DNA from: JAPLYB01 sp964481435
GTDB lineage: Archaea; Nanobdellota; Nanobdellia; Pacearchaeales; UBA284
Direction: 5' to 3'
Length of the DNA stretch: 21,861 nt
Assembly: GCA_964481435.1 (NCBI GenBank)
Contig: CAYZTH010000015.1
Span: 1 to 21,861 of the forward strand
Below, piece by piece: positions 1-6,806 of this stretch. The notes below the pieces were generated by a model. That model was not told where the DNA came from. It did not search any database and worked only from the letters and a program-made list of their open reading frames with translations. The position numbers were made by a program, and so were the translations under genes. Every line of letters starts with the position of its first letter. Within the stretch, counting starts at the first letter, position 1.

Positions 1-400
1 GAGTTCCATCTTTCTCCAAGAGATATATCTCCTTTCCCTCTTTTCTGAGTTCATCAACAACGTCTGAAAAGCTCTTCTTCTCAATGAAACAAGAATCAAA
101 AACTTCTATTTTCTGTCCTTTTTTGTACTTATAGAGCATCTTTTTTATCAAGCCAGCAATGTCTTTCTTTGAAAAAGAATCTTTATTTGCATCAGTAATT
201 TCAAGAACAATATGCTTTGGAGCATCAGGTGGCCCATAAAAAACAAGATGTAATCTTACGCTTGGCCTTATTGCATTTGAAACAAAAAAACTATTTATAA
301 CAAAATGGCAAACAATATCCATCCTTCCTGCATCTTTGAGATTGCTTGAAAAGTTCCCTGACGTTACAGCCTTGCTTGAAAAATAGATAAATTCTCTCAT
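1..400 (-). CDS. trmY: tRNA (pseudouridine(54)-N1)-methyltransferase TrmY, C-terminus cut off by window edge
   Basis: TrmY (DUF358, SPOUT superfamily) uses S-adenosylmethionine to methylate N1 of pseudouridine-54 in the T-loop of archaeal tRNAs. The reading frame was translated by hand from the ATG at 400 down to the window edge, giving about 133 residues of a protein that is usually near 200. The N-terminus shows family signatures: MREFIYFSSKAVTSGNF, then AGRMDIVCHFVINSFF, then HLVFYGPPDAPKHI, and further on KKMLYKYKKGQKIEVF and EKKSFSDVVDEL. The C-terminal knot that binds SAM lies outside the window. A TATA box lies about 25 nt upstream of the ATG, inside the end of the upstream gene, so the mRNA is probably leaderless. 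Recognition is from motif memory, not a search. Confidence 0.88.
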   Translation of the reverse strand, partial: MREFIYFSSKAVTSGNFSSNLKDAGRMDIVCHFVINSFFVSNAIRPSVRLHLVFYGPPDAPKHIVLEITDANKDSFSKKDIAGLIKKMLYKYKKGQKIEVFDSCFIEKKSFSDVVDELRKEGKEIYLLEKDGT

Positions 401-420
401 GATTATCAAAATAATCCAAG

Positions 421-430
421 ATATTTAAAT
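421..430 (-). promoter_or_regulatory. TATA box for trmY
   Basis: On the minus strand this reads ATTTAAATAT, centred about 25 nt before the trmY ATG at 400. That is the distance from an archaeal TATA box to its start site, so transcription would begin at the start codon. It abuts the stop codon of the preceding gene. Confidence 0.5.
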
Positions 431-726
431 TATAGCCCGAAAGTCTTCTCAAACTCTCTCATCCTTGCTAAGTTAACTAAAAAATCCCTGCCTTTCTTGG
501 TTATGGCAATCTGCTTTTTTGCTTTATCACTGTCTACCTTGCCTTCAAACACTTCATTCACCAGGCCCTTGCTCTTCATCTCCTCTAGATACTGCTTCAT
601 CTGAACATGAGAGAGATTCGACTTATACATCAAGTGCGTAGGTTTAATCTGCCCATTTTTTTCAGAAATACATTTAAGCATATCCATTATAATATCTACC
701 CTAGTTCTTTTTGAGTTGCCTACCAT
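430..726 (-). CDS. Winged-helix DNA-binding protein (archaeal predicted regulator family)
   Basis: A 98-aa single-domain winged-helix protein. Helices around residues 6-22 (RTRVDIIMDMLKCISEKNG), a recognition-helix region around 29-52 (THLMYKSNLSHVQMKQYLEEMKSKGL) and a C-terminal wing/helix ending in ITKKGRDFL match the small archaeal regulators of the COG3432 type, whose hallmark is the 'PTHLMYKSNLS' segment. It starts 26 nt inside the end of the membrane-protein gene 701-1423, so the two are co-transcribed and probably translationally coupled. The pairing suggests a membrane sensor acting with a cytoplasmic regulator, but no target site is visible. No ligand-binding domain is present. Confidence 0.75.
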   Translation of the reverse strand: MVGNSKRTRVDIIMDMLKCISEKNGQIKPTHLMYKSNLSHVQMKQYLEEMKSKGLVNEVFEGKVDSDKAKKQIAITKKGRDFLVNLARMREFEKTFGL

Positions 727-1423
727 GGTAAAATATACATACCATCAAATATAGAAGCATTATAAATGCTACTAATTGAAGAACATTAGCCAAAATATAA
801 GTCAAAGGGCTCATCGCTATGAACGCTAGGATCATATAACTAATAAACAAGATAATAAATGAAATTGCCAAGACCAGAGAATTCTTAGAACCTGTCTCTC
901 TATAAACCCGGTTATAATTAAAGAAGATAATTATGGACAACAAAGCAATAGTTATTGCAAAAAACTGGAATGCATTTGAAGTCAGTATAGCCAAGGCTAT
1001 AAGCAAATAGACAATAAGCAGATGATTCCATCTTGAAGATTTATCAAATTTCTGGATTTTGTGCTCTTTCTTTGAAGCGTAATATAAGAAATAGAACCCA
1101 ATTAGAACAAAGATCCTATAAAACAGCCCCCCAAGATAGTTCACTATTTGCAGAGGCTTAGCAACATGAGAGGCTATAATCACATTTCCAAGATGGAACA
1201 TATTCGTCAAGTCGTAGTATATCTTGAGGTTCATGAATATCTCAAAAAATTGTCCCAGGCAGATAAGCAAGAAAGATATCCCTAGATAAAAAAAACTCCT
1301 ATTTTTGTTCATCTTATAATACTTTAAGCTAATAATTGCAAAAGCAAGAAGCACAATAAAGCTGAAAACATCTATGATTAAGTCCGGTGCACAAAACCAG
1401 TGAGGAGGTAGAATCAATGCCAT
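701..1423 (-). CDS. Multi-pass membrane protein of unknown function, about seven membrane segments
   Basis: 240 aa, rich in hydrophobic stretches. Probable membrane helices lie near residues 14-34, 43-63, 87-115 (one or two), 132-168 (two) and 180-232 (two). Short basic loops such as KYYKMNKNR and YYASKKEHKIQKFDKSSR suggest cytoplasmic faces. I recognise no catalytic motif and do not know a named family; it resembles the uncharacterised seven-helix proteins that sit next to winged-helix genes in DPANN genomes. It is the first gene of an operon with the overlapping winged-helix gene downstream. A TATA box lies about 24 nt before the ATG, and GAGG directly precedes the start. Function is open; a sensor role is inference from the neighbour only. 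Confidence 0.7.
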   Translation of the reverse strand: MALILPPHWFCAPDLIIDVFSFIVLLAFAIISLKYYKMNKNRSFFYLGISFLLICLGQFFEIFMNLKIYYDLTNMFHLGNVIIASHVAKPLQIVNYLGGLFYRIFVLIGFYFLYYASKKEHKIQKFDKSSRWNHLLIVYLLIALAILTSNAFQFFAITIALLSIIIFFNYNRVYRETGSKNSLVLAISFIILFISYMILAFIAMSPLTYILANVLQLVAFIMLLYLMVCIFYHGRQLKKN

Positions 1424-1441
1424 CCTCGATAAACTTTTTTT

Positions 1442-1451
1442 GCTTTAAAAG
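1442..1451 (-). promoter_or_regulatory. TATA box for the membrane protein/winged-helix operon
   Basis: The minus strand reads CTTTTAAAGC, centred about 24 nt upstream of the ATG at 1423. This spacing predicts a leaderless or nearly leaderless transcript for the two-gene operon. Confidence 0.45.
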
Positions 1452-1544
1452 CTTTGTGAAACTGCACTCTATACCTTGGTTCCCTACGTTCTTTTCACAA
1501 TCGATTTAAAAAGCAATTCTCTAACTCTTTTAGGAGGTGAAAAA

Positions 1545-1784
1545 ATGCAGCTCAACTTACAACAAAACACACATCATCCAATTCAAGAATCCCAAAAAAG
1601 GCCAGAAGATTCATCCGAACTCTTGAGGTACATAAAAGGTGAGAATCCAAAAATGCCTAGACTCAAAAAAGAGCAACAGAGAGAAATAGTCTTATTGACA
1701 AACCTAGGCTTTCAGAACTACGAGATCCAGTATCTTATGCACCTAAAGAACAAAGAGAATCGTGGAAAGAAATGGAGAAGATAA
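1545..1784 (+). CDS. Small HTH-like basic protein, unknown
   Basis: 79 aa when started at the ATG at 1545. An in-frame upstream start at 1476 is rejected because a strong Shine-Dalgarno sequence (AGGAGGTGA, 1532-1540) lies five bases before 1545 and a TATA-like TTTAAAAA near 1504-1511 would place the start site between the two codons. The N-terminal third is Gln/Asn/His-rich and probably disordered. The C-terminal half (LKKEQQREIVLLTNLGFQN, then YEIQYLMHLK) has the spacing of a helix-turn-helix, followed by a very basic tail (NRGKKWRR). A small DNA- or RNA-binding protein is a reasonable guess. I recognise no family. It is divergent from the 7TM gene. Confidence 0.6.
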   Translation: MQLNLQQNTHHPIQESQKRPEDSSELLRYIKGENPKMPRLKKEQQREIVLLTNLGFQNYEIQYLMHLKNKENRGKKWRR

Positions 1785-1794
1785 TTATTTAAAG
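1785..1794 (+). promoter_or_regulatory. TATA box for the lipoprotein gene
   Basis: TTATTTAAAG directly follows the stop codon of the preceding gene and is centred about 25 nt before the ATG at 1815, so the lipoprotein mRNA is predicted to be leaderless and separate from the upstream gene. Confidence 0.45.
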
Positions 1795-1814
1795 ACTAAA
1801 GCATATATCTCTTG

Positions 1815-2213
1815 ATGAGACTTGCAATTTATTTAATATTAGGAGTTCTGCTATTTTCATCAATTCTCTTCATTAATGGTTGCACCCAACAAACTGGTCC
1901 AAAGTTAGAATTTTCCTCAAGCCCGTGTAATGATTCGATAAACGGATACAATCAATCTGAACTTGGGATAAAAGATTCTATTTGGTTGGACAACAATACT
2001 CTACTAGTTAAAGCATATATCCTGGCTACATGCGCATGCCAGAATATCACTAAAGGAGACTATGAAGCAAACGGAGAGAAGATCCTTCTAAAATATAAGC
2101 TAGAATTGATAAGCAACGTATGTGCAACTTGCATGTGCGCACATGAACTGAATTACAAGTTCATTAATATTGAGAAAAAAGATTATCAATTCAAATTAGA
2201 ACAAACCAACTGA
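1815..2213 (+). CDS. Putative secreted lipoprotein with Cys-rich motifs
   Basis: 132 aa from the ATG at 1815; the TTG three bases upstream is a weaker alternative. The N-terminus has a short basic end, a hydrophobic core (LAIYLILGVLLFSSILF) and a lipobox-like INGC, so Cys23 is the likely lipidation site and the rest would be outside the membrane. The mature part is beta-rich in appearance and has further cysteines in SSPCND, ATCACQN and NVCATCMCAHE. The CxC and CxxCxC patterns could bind metal or form disulfides. It ends 8 nt from the convergent thiolase gene. I recognise no family, and archaeal lipoprotein prediction from the lipobox alone is moderately reliable. Confidence 0.6.
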   Translation: MRLAIYLILGVLLFSSILFINGCTQQTGPKLEFSSSPCNDSINGYNQSELGIKDSIWLDNNTLLVKAYILATCACQNITKGDYEANGEKILLKYKLELISNVCATCMCAHELNYKFINIEKKDYQFKLEQTN

Positions 2214-2221
2214 TTATTACC

Positions 2222-3058
2222 CTATTTCTTCATCTTCCCTAGCATCAAGCACACTTTGCAGAGCTCGTTCCTTGAGGGCTCTCCACAGGACTTGCAGTAT
2301 CTTAAGTCCTTGCCGACTTTCCTCTTCAAATCCTTTTGAATTACAAGAAAATTCGTGACAAGATTCTCTTTAACGCTTGAATCCTTTTTCTCTAACTCAT
2401 CCAGCTTTCTTCTTACTTCATGTCTCAGGGCCCCAATAACACAAGGACATCTCTGATAGAGAACCGGAAATCCTTTCTCTCTAGAATATTTTTCAACTTC
2501 TCTCTCTTTCATAAAATACAAAGGCTTTATCCTGGTTACAAACTTCTTATCCTGAATTGAACCTGTCAAAGGACTTAGATTAACTCCAATCATTGGATTT
2601 CCTTTCATCAGGTTCATCATAACATTCTGCGCCTCATCATCAAGATTATGTCCTGTTGCAAGTTTCATAGCCCCTAGGTCTCGTGCTTTCTTATTCAAGA
2701 TCCATCTTCTTATTATACCACAAACAGTGCACTGTTTAAGTTTTGCCTTATCTTGGAGAACACTCTTAACATAACACATTGCATACCCTATTTCTTTTCT
2801 CACATCATAGATATGCAAAGGAATCTTATACTCAAAACAGAACTTCCGAACATCTTCCTCATTCTCATCGCTCCATTTACCCATTAACAAATTTATGTGC
2901 ACAGCATAAACATTATATCCAAACTTCTTCAATAAATAAGCTACAACAGTAGAATCCTTTCCTCCGGACATCGCAACAACTATTTTTTCCTTTTTTGTGA
3001 CAAGACCGTAATCTTTGATTGTCTTTCTAATCTTTGCTTCAAATTCTTTCTGGTTCAT
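2222..3058 (-). CDS. TtuA/Ncs6-like tRNA 2-thiolation enzyme (PP-loop ATPase)
   Basis: 278 aa from the ATG at 3058; an in-frame TTG at 3079 is less likely. Members of the TtuA/Ncs6/TtcA group adenylate a tRNA uridine with ATP and replace its oxygen by sulfur, using a [4Fe-4S] cluster. Visible features are the PP-loop SGGKDS (31-36), CTVC (110-113) and RCPC (203-206), whose cysteines match the cluster ligands of the family, ATGHNLDDEAQ (135-145), and a C-terminal zinc finger (CKSC 255-258, CKVC 267-270). Usual TtuA/Ncs6 proteins also begin with a CxxC zinc finger. Here the protein starts directly at the helix KIRKTIKDYGL, so that finger is absent. The exact tRNA position (U54 or U34) cannot be told. 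It is divergent from the RuBisCO gene. Confidence 0.85.
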   Translation of the reverse strand: MNQKEFEAKIRKTIKDYGLVTKKEKIVVAMSGGKDSTVVAYLLKKFGYNVYAVHINLLMGKWSDENEEDVRKFCFEYKIPLHIYDVRKEIGYAMCYVKSVLQDKAKLKQCTVCGIIRRWILNKKARDLGAMKLATGHNLDDEAQNVMMNLMKGNPMIGVNLSPLTGSIQDKKFVTRIKPLYFMKEREVEKYSREKGFPVLYQRCPCVIGALRHEVRRKLDELEKKDSSVKENLVTNFLVIQKDLKRKVGKDLRYCKSCGEPSRNELCKVCLMLGKMKK

Positions 3059-3079
3059 AAATTCCTGAATCAAACACAA

Positions 3080-3102
3080 CTTAAAAACATTTTTAAAACC
3101 AA
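3080..3102. promoter_or_regulatory. Divergent promoter region, RuBisCO and tRNA thiolase
   Basis: The 74-nt gap between the two start codons carries two TATA-like tracts, CTTAAAAAC (about 3080-3088) and TTTTTAAAACC (about 3092-3102). On the plus strand the second would give a start site about 10 nt before the RuBisCO ATG. Read on the minus strand, the same tract would give one about 10-15 nt before the thiolase ATG. The two promoters may therefore share or compete for one site. Confidence 0.35.
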
Positions 3103-3132
3103 GAAGATATAGTATATTAGAAAAAAGAGAAA

Positions 3133-4590
3133 ATGAACCCCCAAAATTTGCTCAAAACACTTAATTCCAAACAGCAAGCCTATATCAATTTAGAACTTAA
3201 AAATCCAAGAAATGGTGAATACCTCTTGGCTATTTTTCATTTAATACCTGGAAAAAATTTAAACATTCTACAAGCTGCCGGTGAAATTGCCGCAGAATCC
3301 TCTACTGGGACGACTTTTAAGGTCAATACAGAAACTCCTTTTTCAAGAGAGATGAATGCTTTAGTATATCAACTTGACTTGAAAAGAAACCTTGTTTGGA
3401 TAGCCTATCCTTGGAGGCTTTTTGATAGAAGAGGTAATGTTCAGAACATTTTAACATATATAGCAGGAAACATCCTTGGAATGAAAGAGATAAGTGCCCT
3501 AAAACTGATAGATGTCTGGTTCCCTCCCGCGATGCTCGAGCAGCACTATGGTCCAAGTTACACTCTAGATGACATGAGAAAATATCTTAATGTCTACGAT
3601 AGGCCGATTCTTGGAACAATAATAAAGCCGAAGATGGGCCTAACTTCAGCAGAATATGCAGAAGCTGCCTATGATTTTTGGGTCGGTGGCGGAGATTTTG
3701 TAAAAAATGATGAACCACAAGCAGACCAAGACTTCTGTCCCTACGATAAGATGGTCGAGCATGTAAAAGAAGCCATGGACAAAGCTGTTAAAAAGACAGG
3801 ACATAAAAAAGTCCACTCATTTAATGTCTCTGCAGCTGATTTTGATACAATGATACAAAGATGTGAGTTAATAAGAAATGCTGGTTTCGAACCAGGAAGT
3901 TATTGCTTTTTAATTGATGGGATAACAGCTGGCTGGATGGCTGTCCAAACTCTGAGAAAGAGATACCCTGATGTTTTTATTCATTTTCATAGAGCAGGTC
4001 ATGGAGGATTCACTAGGCCAGAAAACCCAATAGGTTTTACAGTCTTAGTTTTGTCTAAATTCGCAAGACTTGCAGGGGCCTCTGGAATACATACCGGGAC
4101 TGCAGGAGTTGGAAAGATGAAAGGGTCCCCTGAAGAAGATATTATCGCTGCCCATGAGATTCTGCACTTTAAAGAGAAAGGACACTTTTTTGATCAGCTC
4201 TGGGCAACAATCCCTGAAAAAGATAAAGATACTATTCACCTAGTCCACGAAGACCTGGCCCACCATGTTATCCTTCAAGACGACTCTTGGAGAGGCATGA
4301 AAAAATGTTGCCCAATCATATCGGGAGGCCTAGATCCAACACTATTGAAACCATTCATAGACCTTATGGGAGATATAGATTTTATTACAACAATGGGCGC
4401 TGGTTGCCATGCCCATCCAAAAGGAACAACTGCTGGAGCAAAAGCCCTAGTTCAGGCATGCGAGGCTTACAAAAAAAGAATTTCAATTGAAAAATATTCT
4501 AAAACACATAAAGAGTTAGCAGAAGCAATAAAATTTTTCTCAAAGGGAAAGAAAGAACTAAAAAGATCAGAGAACACTGAGAAAAGTTAA
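3133..4590 (+). CDS. rbcL: Ribulose-1,5-bisphosphate carboxylase large chain, archaeal form II/III type
   Basis: 485 aa. RuBisCO adds CO2 to ribulose-1,5-bisphosphate to give two 3-phosphoglycerates; in archaea this usually serves AMP/nucleoside salvage. Catalytic residues are present: Glu55 in AESSTGT, Asn113, Lys165 in TIIKPKMGL, the metal site Lys191-x-Asp193-Glu194 in DFVKNDEP (Lys191 is the residue carbamylated in the family), His286-Arg287, His320, loop-6 Lys328 in GVGKMKG, Ser397-Gly-Gly and the phosphate loop MGAG (421-424). The sequence is close from memory to the Methanococcoides burtonii form II/III enzyme. Between loop 6 and the SGG motif it has the extra segment (about 342-385) known there as an assembly insertion. 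AMP phosphorylase and ribose-1,5-bisphosphate isomerase genes are not in this window. No small subunit is present or expected. Confidence 0.96.
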   Translation: MNPQNLLKTLNSKQQAYINLELKNPRNGEYLLAIFHLIPGKNLNILQAAGEIAAESSTGTTFKVNTETPFSREMNALVYQLDLKRNLVWIAYPWRLFDRRGNVQNILTYIAGNILGMKEISALKLIDVWFPPAMLEQHYGPSYTLDDMRKYLNVYDRPILGTIIKPKMGLTSAEYAEAAYDFWVGGGDFVKNDEPQADQDFCPYDKMVEHVKEAMDKAVKKTGHKKVHSFNVSAADFDTMIQRCELIRNAGFEPGSYCFLIDGITAGWMAVQTLRKRYPDVFIHFHRAGHGGFTRPENPIGFTVLVLSKFARLAGASGIHTGTAGVGKMKGSPEEDIIAAHEILHFKEKGHFFDQLWATIPEKDKDTIHLVHEDLAHHVILQDDSWRGMKKCCPIISGGLDPTLLKPFIDLMGDIDFITTMGAGCHAHPKGTTAGAKALVQACEAYKKRISIEKYSKTHKELAEAIKFFSKGKKELKRSENTEKS

Positions 4591-4605
4591 GGGAGTACAA
4601 TTCGT

Positions 4606-4692
4606 TTAAATTATCTTTTTAAGTTCATTAAAACCATATTGTTGCACTTTACTATGTGCTTCTTTTTCACTGGGGCATTCTCTTTTTTTCAT
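4606..4692 (-). pseudogene. Short ORF resembling the N-terminus of a P-type cation ATPase; relic or mini-protein
   Basis: Twenty-eight codons on the minus strand, ending 15 nt from the RuBisCO stop. The peptide contains PSEKEAHSKVQQYGFNELKK, which matches the cation-ATPase N-terminal pattern (s-xx-EA-xx-R/K-hyd-xx-YG-x-NE-hyd). Nothing of the membrane or phosphorylation domains follows, because the frame stops and RuBisCO begins. It has intact expression signals: GGAG about 7 nt before the ATG and a TTTAAAAAC TATA candidate about 25-30 nt further up. So it is either the stub of an ATPase gene deleted at this junction or a short gene in its own right. The similarity rests on about 20 residues and may be chance. 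Confidence 0.4.
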
Positions 4693-4739
4693 CTTTCTCT
4701 CCAAATAAACAAAAACGCATTAGTTTTTAAACAAAATCT

Positions 4740-4746
4740 TTTTATA
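4740..4746 (+). promoter_or_regulatory. TATA box and RBS for the Na/Pi-cotransporter-like gene
   Basis: TTTTATA at 4740-4746 would start transcription near 4769. A GAGGTAG sequence (4774-4780) then lies directly before the GTG start at 4781. The RBS spacing is unusually short, but there is no ATG nearby in this frame. Confidence 0.35.
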
Positions 4747-4780
4747 CAGTATTACCCTATCTATTGGATAAAAGAGGTAG

Positions 4781-6364
4781 GTGAATAAAATTTATCAATC
4801 AATAATTTTTTTCGTTGTTGGAACAATACTATTCTTGTATGGAATATTTGTTTTAAGTGAAAAATTTAAGTTGCTTGTCCAAGAAAGAATTACCTTTTAC
4901 TTGAGAAAAATAACTAAAAACCAAGTTAAAGGAACAATTTTTGGTTTTATCCTTACTGCCCTCAACCAAAGTAGTAGCGCAACGACTGTTTTGACTATGG
5001 CCCTTGTGAGTTCTGGGCTTTTAAGCTTTTATAGTTCTCTTGGGATTCTGTTTGGAGCAAATATTGGAACGACAATTACGGTCGGTTTAGTTGCTTTAGG
5101 TGTAACAAAAATTTCTTTTATTTTTATCTTGTTAGGTTTTATATTATCTTTCATTAAAAAAACAAAAAAAATTGGAGAAATAGTCTTTTTTATAGGGATA
5201 TTATTCTTCGGCTTATTTTTAATTTCACTTGCTTTAGAACCTTTGAAGAATAATCCTGCATTTTTGGATATTTTGGCAAAGAATCAGAATCCATTTTTAG
5301 CCTTGATTTATTCAATAATTTTTACAGCTATTGTTCAAAGTAGTGCAGTCACAATTAGTGGTGCTATTATCTTGAGCCAGCAAGGGATTTTAAGCTTACC
5401 GACAATTATGGCCATAATTATCGGAGCAAATATTGGAACTACAATAACCGTCTTGATTGCTTCAATAGGTGGTTCAATAAATTCAAAAAGAACGGTTTTT
5501 GCGCACATATTGTTTAATGTAGGGGGGGCAATACTTTTCTTATTTCTTTTATGGCCACTTCACTCTGCTTTAAGTCTAATAAACGCCCCAGATGCGACCA
5601 AGGCAGTTTTGTTCCACATTTTTTTCAATGTAATAACCGCAGTCATTTCTTTAATTTTTGTAAAACAATTTTACAAAATTATTCTTAAAGTAGTTCCTGG
5701 AAAAGATGAATCAATCAATTTTTTACCACGTTACTTAAATAAAATTTTTATAAAAAAGCCAAAAATTGCTTTGAACTTAGTAAAAAGGGAACTAAAAAGA
5801 GAGTTTATTTTAACGGAAAAAATGCTGAAAAAAACCTTTCCTTTAATACAAAAATTCGAAAACAAAACATTCGATGAGATTAATTATATTGAAAATGCTG
5901 TTGATAACTTGCAGGAAGAGATTCTCTCATTCTTAGGGGAATTGCCTCATAAAAACACCTTAACAAAAATTCAGTTGAAACAAATTATAATTTATTCTTT
6001 TGTTGTTAACTCAATAGAAAGAATTGCTGACAGAACGATGAATATAGCACAAATCGCAAGGTATAAACATCTAAACAAAGAAAATATCTCTGAAGAAACT
6101 TTAAAATTACTAAGAGAACTGGGTAATGATATCCTCCTTCTTACTGGAAATTGTATTGCTCTTCTTGACGATAAAAAATATAACCTCAAACTAGAAATAG
6201 AAATCAGGGATAAAATTAATGAAATTAAAGAAATTTATAAAGAAAGACTTGAAGGAAGTAAAGAAGATCCTTCTTCAGCAATGTTATTTTCTGAACTAAT
6301 GATAAATATTGAAAGACTGGTCTGTAATTGCGGCGATATCGCAAGATATATTGACAAAAAATAA
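4781..6364 (+). CDS. Na/Pi-cotransporter family protein with PhoU-like C-terminal domain
   Basis: 527 aa with a GTG start. Two inverted-repeat Na/Pi-cotransporter (NptA/SLC34-like) units carry the paired signatures QSSSAT (63-68) with GANIGTT (92-98), and QSSAVT (186-191) with GANIGTT (215-221). These QSS motifs bind substrate and sodium in the family. About eight membrane helices fill residues 5-305. A helical PhoU-like domain follows (about 335-527), with paired repeats such as IERIADRTMNIAQIA and IERLVCNCGDIARYI. This architecture is typical of prokaryotic PhoU-fused members that take up phosphate, though some act in other ways. It stands alone between short minus-strand genes. By eye its codons are even more A/T-biased than those of its neighbours, which could reflect transfer or a membrane-protein effect. 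Confidence 0.9.
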   Translation: MNKIYQSIIFFVVGTILFLYGIFVLSEKFKLLVQERITFYLRKITKNQVKGTIFGFILTALNQSSSATTVLTMALVSSGLLSFYSSLGILFGANIGTTITVGLVALGVTKISFIFILLGFILSFIKKTKKIGEIVFFIGILFFGLFLISLALEPLKNNPAFLDILAKNQNPFLALIYSIIFTAIVQSSAVTISGAIILSQQGILSLPTIMAIIIGANIGTTITVLIASIGGSINSKRTVFAHILFNVGGAILFLFLLWPLHSALSLINAPDATKAVLFHIFFNVITAVISLIFVKQFYKIILKVVPGKDESINFLPRYLNKIFIKKPKIALNLVKRELKREFILTEKMLKKTFPLIQKFENKTFDEINYIENAVDNLQEEILSFLGELPHKNTLTKIQLKQIIIYSFVVNSIERIADRTMNIAQIARYKHLNKENISEETLKLLRELGNDILLLTGNCIALLDDKKYNLKLEIEIRDKINEIKEIYKERLEGSKEDPSSAMLFSELMINIERLVCNCGDIARYIDKK

Positions 6365-6380
6365 TTTTTCTTGCTTTTTT
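6365..6380 (+). terminator. T-tract terminator after the Na/Pi gene
   Basis: Directly after the stop codon the plus strand has TTTTT-CTTGC-TTTTTT. Oligo-T tracts are the usual archaeal termination signal. The rest of the gap to 6436 is A-rich on this strand, which would serve the convergent Cys-rich gene as T-rich RNA. Confidence 0.4.
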
Positions 6381-6435
6381 AAACATCTAAGACTATAAAA
6401 AAATAAAAATAAAAAAATTTATTGATTTTTGTTCT

Positions 6436-6690
6436 TTACTTAGAGCATCCGCAGGCCCCACTAGCACCATTTGCCGCAGCACATCCTTTTCCTGAAAGGC
6501 ATCCACAATCGCTTCCTTCTGTGCACTGTCCTTTACAACCACATGCACAATCTGCTCCGCATCCGCATCCCGCAGATATGCTCGTACCAGTTGTCGCATC
6601 TGCCTTAACAAAGTTTTTTGCCATAAAAACTCCGCCCAAAGCAAGTACCATAACCACTGAAACAACGGCCAGTATTATCCATAACTTCAT
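6436..6690 (-). CDS. Membrane-anchored Cys-rich mini-protein (metallothionein-like)
   Basis: 84 aa. An N-terminal hydrophobic helix (LWIILAVVSVVMVLALGGVFM, given as about residues 3-23) is followed by a short linker. A roughly 43-residue tail contains 11 cysteines in CxC and spaced C patterns (AGCGCG, DCACGC, QCTEGSDCGC, GACGC) with almost no hydrophobic residues. Such density is typical of metal- or cluster-binding peptides. No known metallothionein family is recognised, and disulfide-rich surface protein is the alternative if the tail is outside the cell. A strong Shine-Dalgarno (GGAGG, about 7 nt before the ATG) fixes the start. The start codon overlaps the stop of an 11-codon upstream ORF. 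It converges with the Na/Pi gene. Confidence 0.75.
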   Translation of the reverse strand: MKLWIILAVVSVVMVLALGGVFMAKNFVKADATTGTSISAGCGCGADCACGCKGQCTEGSDCGCLSGKGCAAANGASGACGCSK

Positions 6691-6722
6691 TTTAACCTCC
6701 TTGTTTTAAATTTAATTTTCAT
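6687..6722 (-). CDS. 11-codon leader ORF coupled to the Cys-rich gene
   Basis: ATG at 6722, peptide MKIKFKTRRLK, stop TGA overlapping the ATG of the Cys-rich gene (ATGA). It has its own Shine-Dalgarno (AGGAGA, 6729-6734) six bases upstream. A TATA candidate (CTTAAAAG on the minus strand, 6756-6763) would start RNA near 6735. The second SD, for the Cys-rich gene, lies inside this ORF. The layout suggests translational coupling or a regulatory leader peptide. It is short enough to be chance. Confidence 0.35.
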   Translation of the reverse strand: MKIKFKTRRLK

Positions 6723-6806
6723 TTTGTATCTCCTAAAATTCCTAAAAAGAAACCCCTTTTAAGCCATTGTTTGTAACTAGTTTCAGCCAAAAAATGAACC
6801 AACCGA

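Noticed and set aside
1476..1544. N-terminal extension of the 79-aa protein
   Set aside because: The strong SD at 1532-1540 points to the ATG at 1545, and the TATA-like site lies inside the extension.
4045..4239. Minus-strand ORF inside the RuBisCO gene
   Set aside because: Antisense shadow of a conserved coding region with no start signal.
4287..4490. Plus-strand ORF inside the RuBisCO gene in another frame
   Set aside because: Fully covered by the conserved RuBisCO coding sequence and without family resemblance.
6393..6709. Two ORFs overlapping the Cys-rich gene in other frames (plus 6422-6709, minus 6393-6665)
   Set aside because: Pro/His/Ala-rich or otherwise non-protein-like shadows of the GC-richer Cys codons; neither has a start signal.
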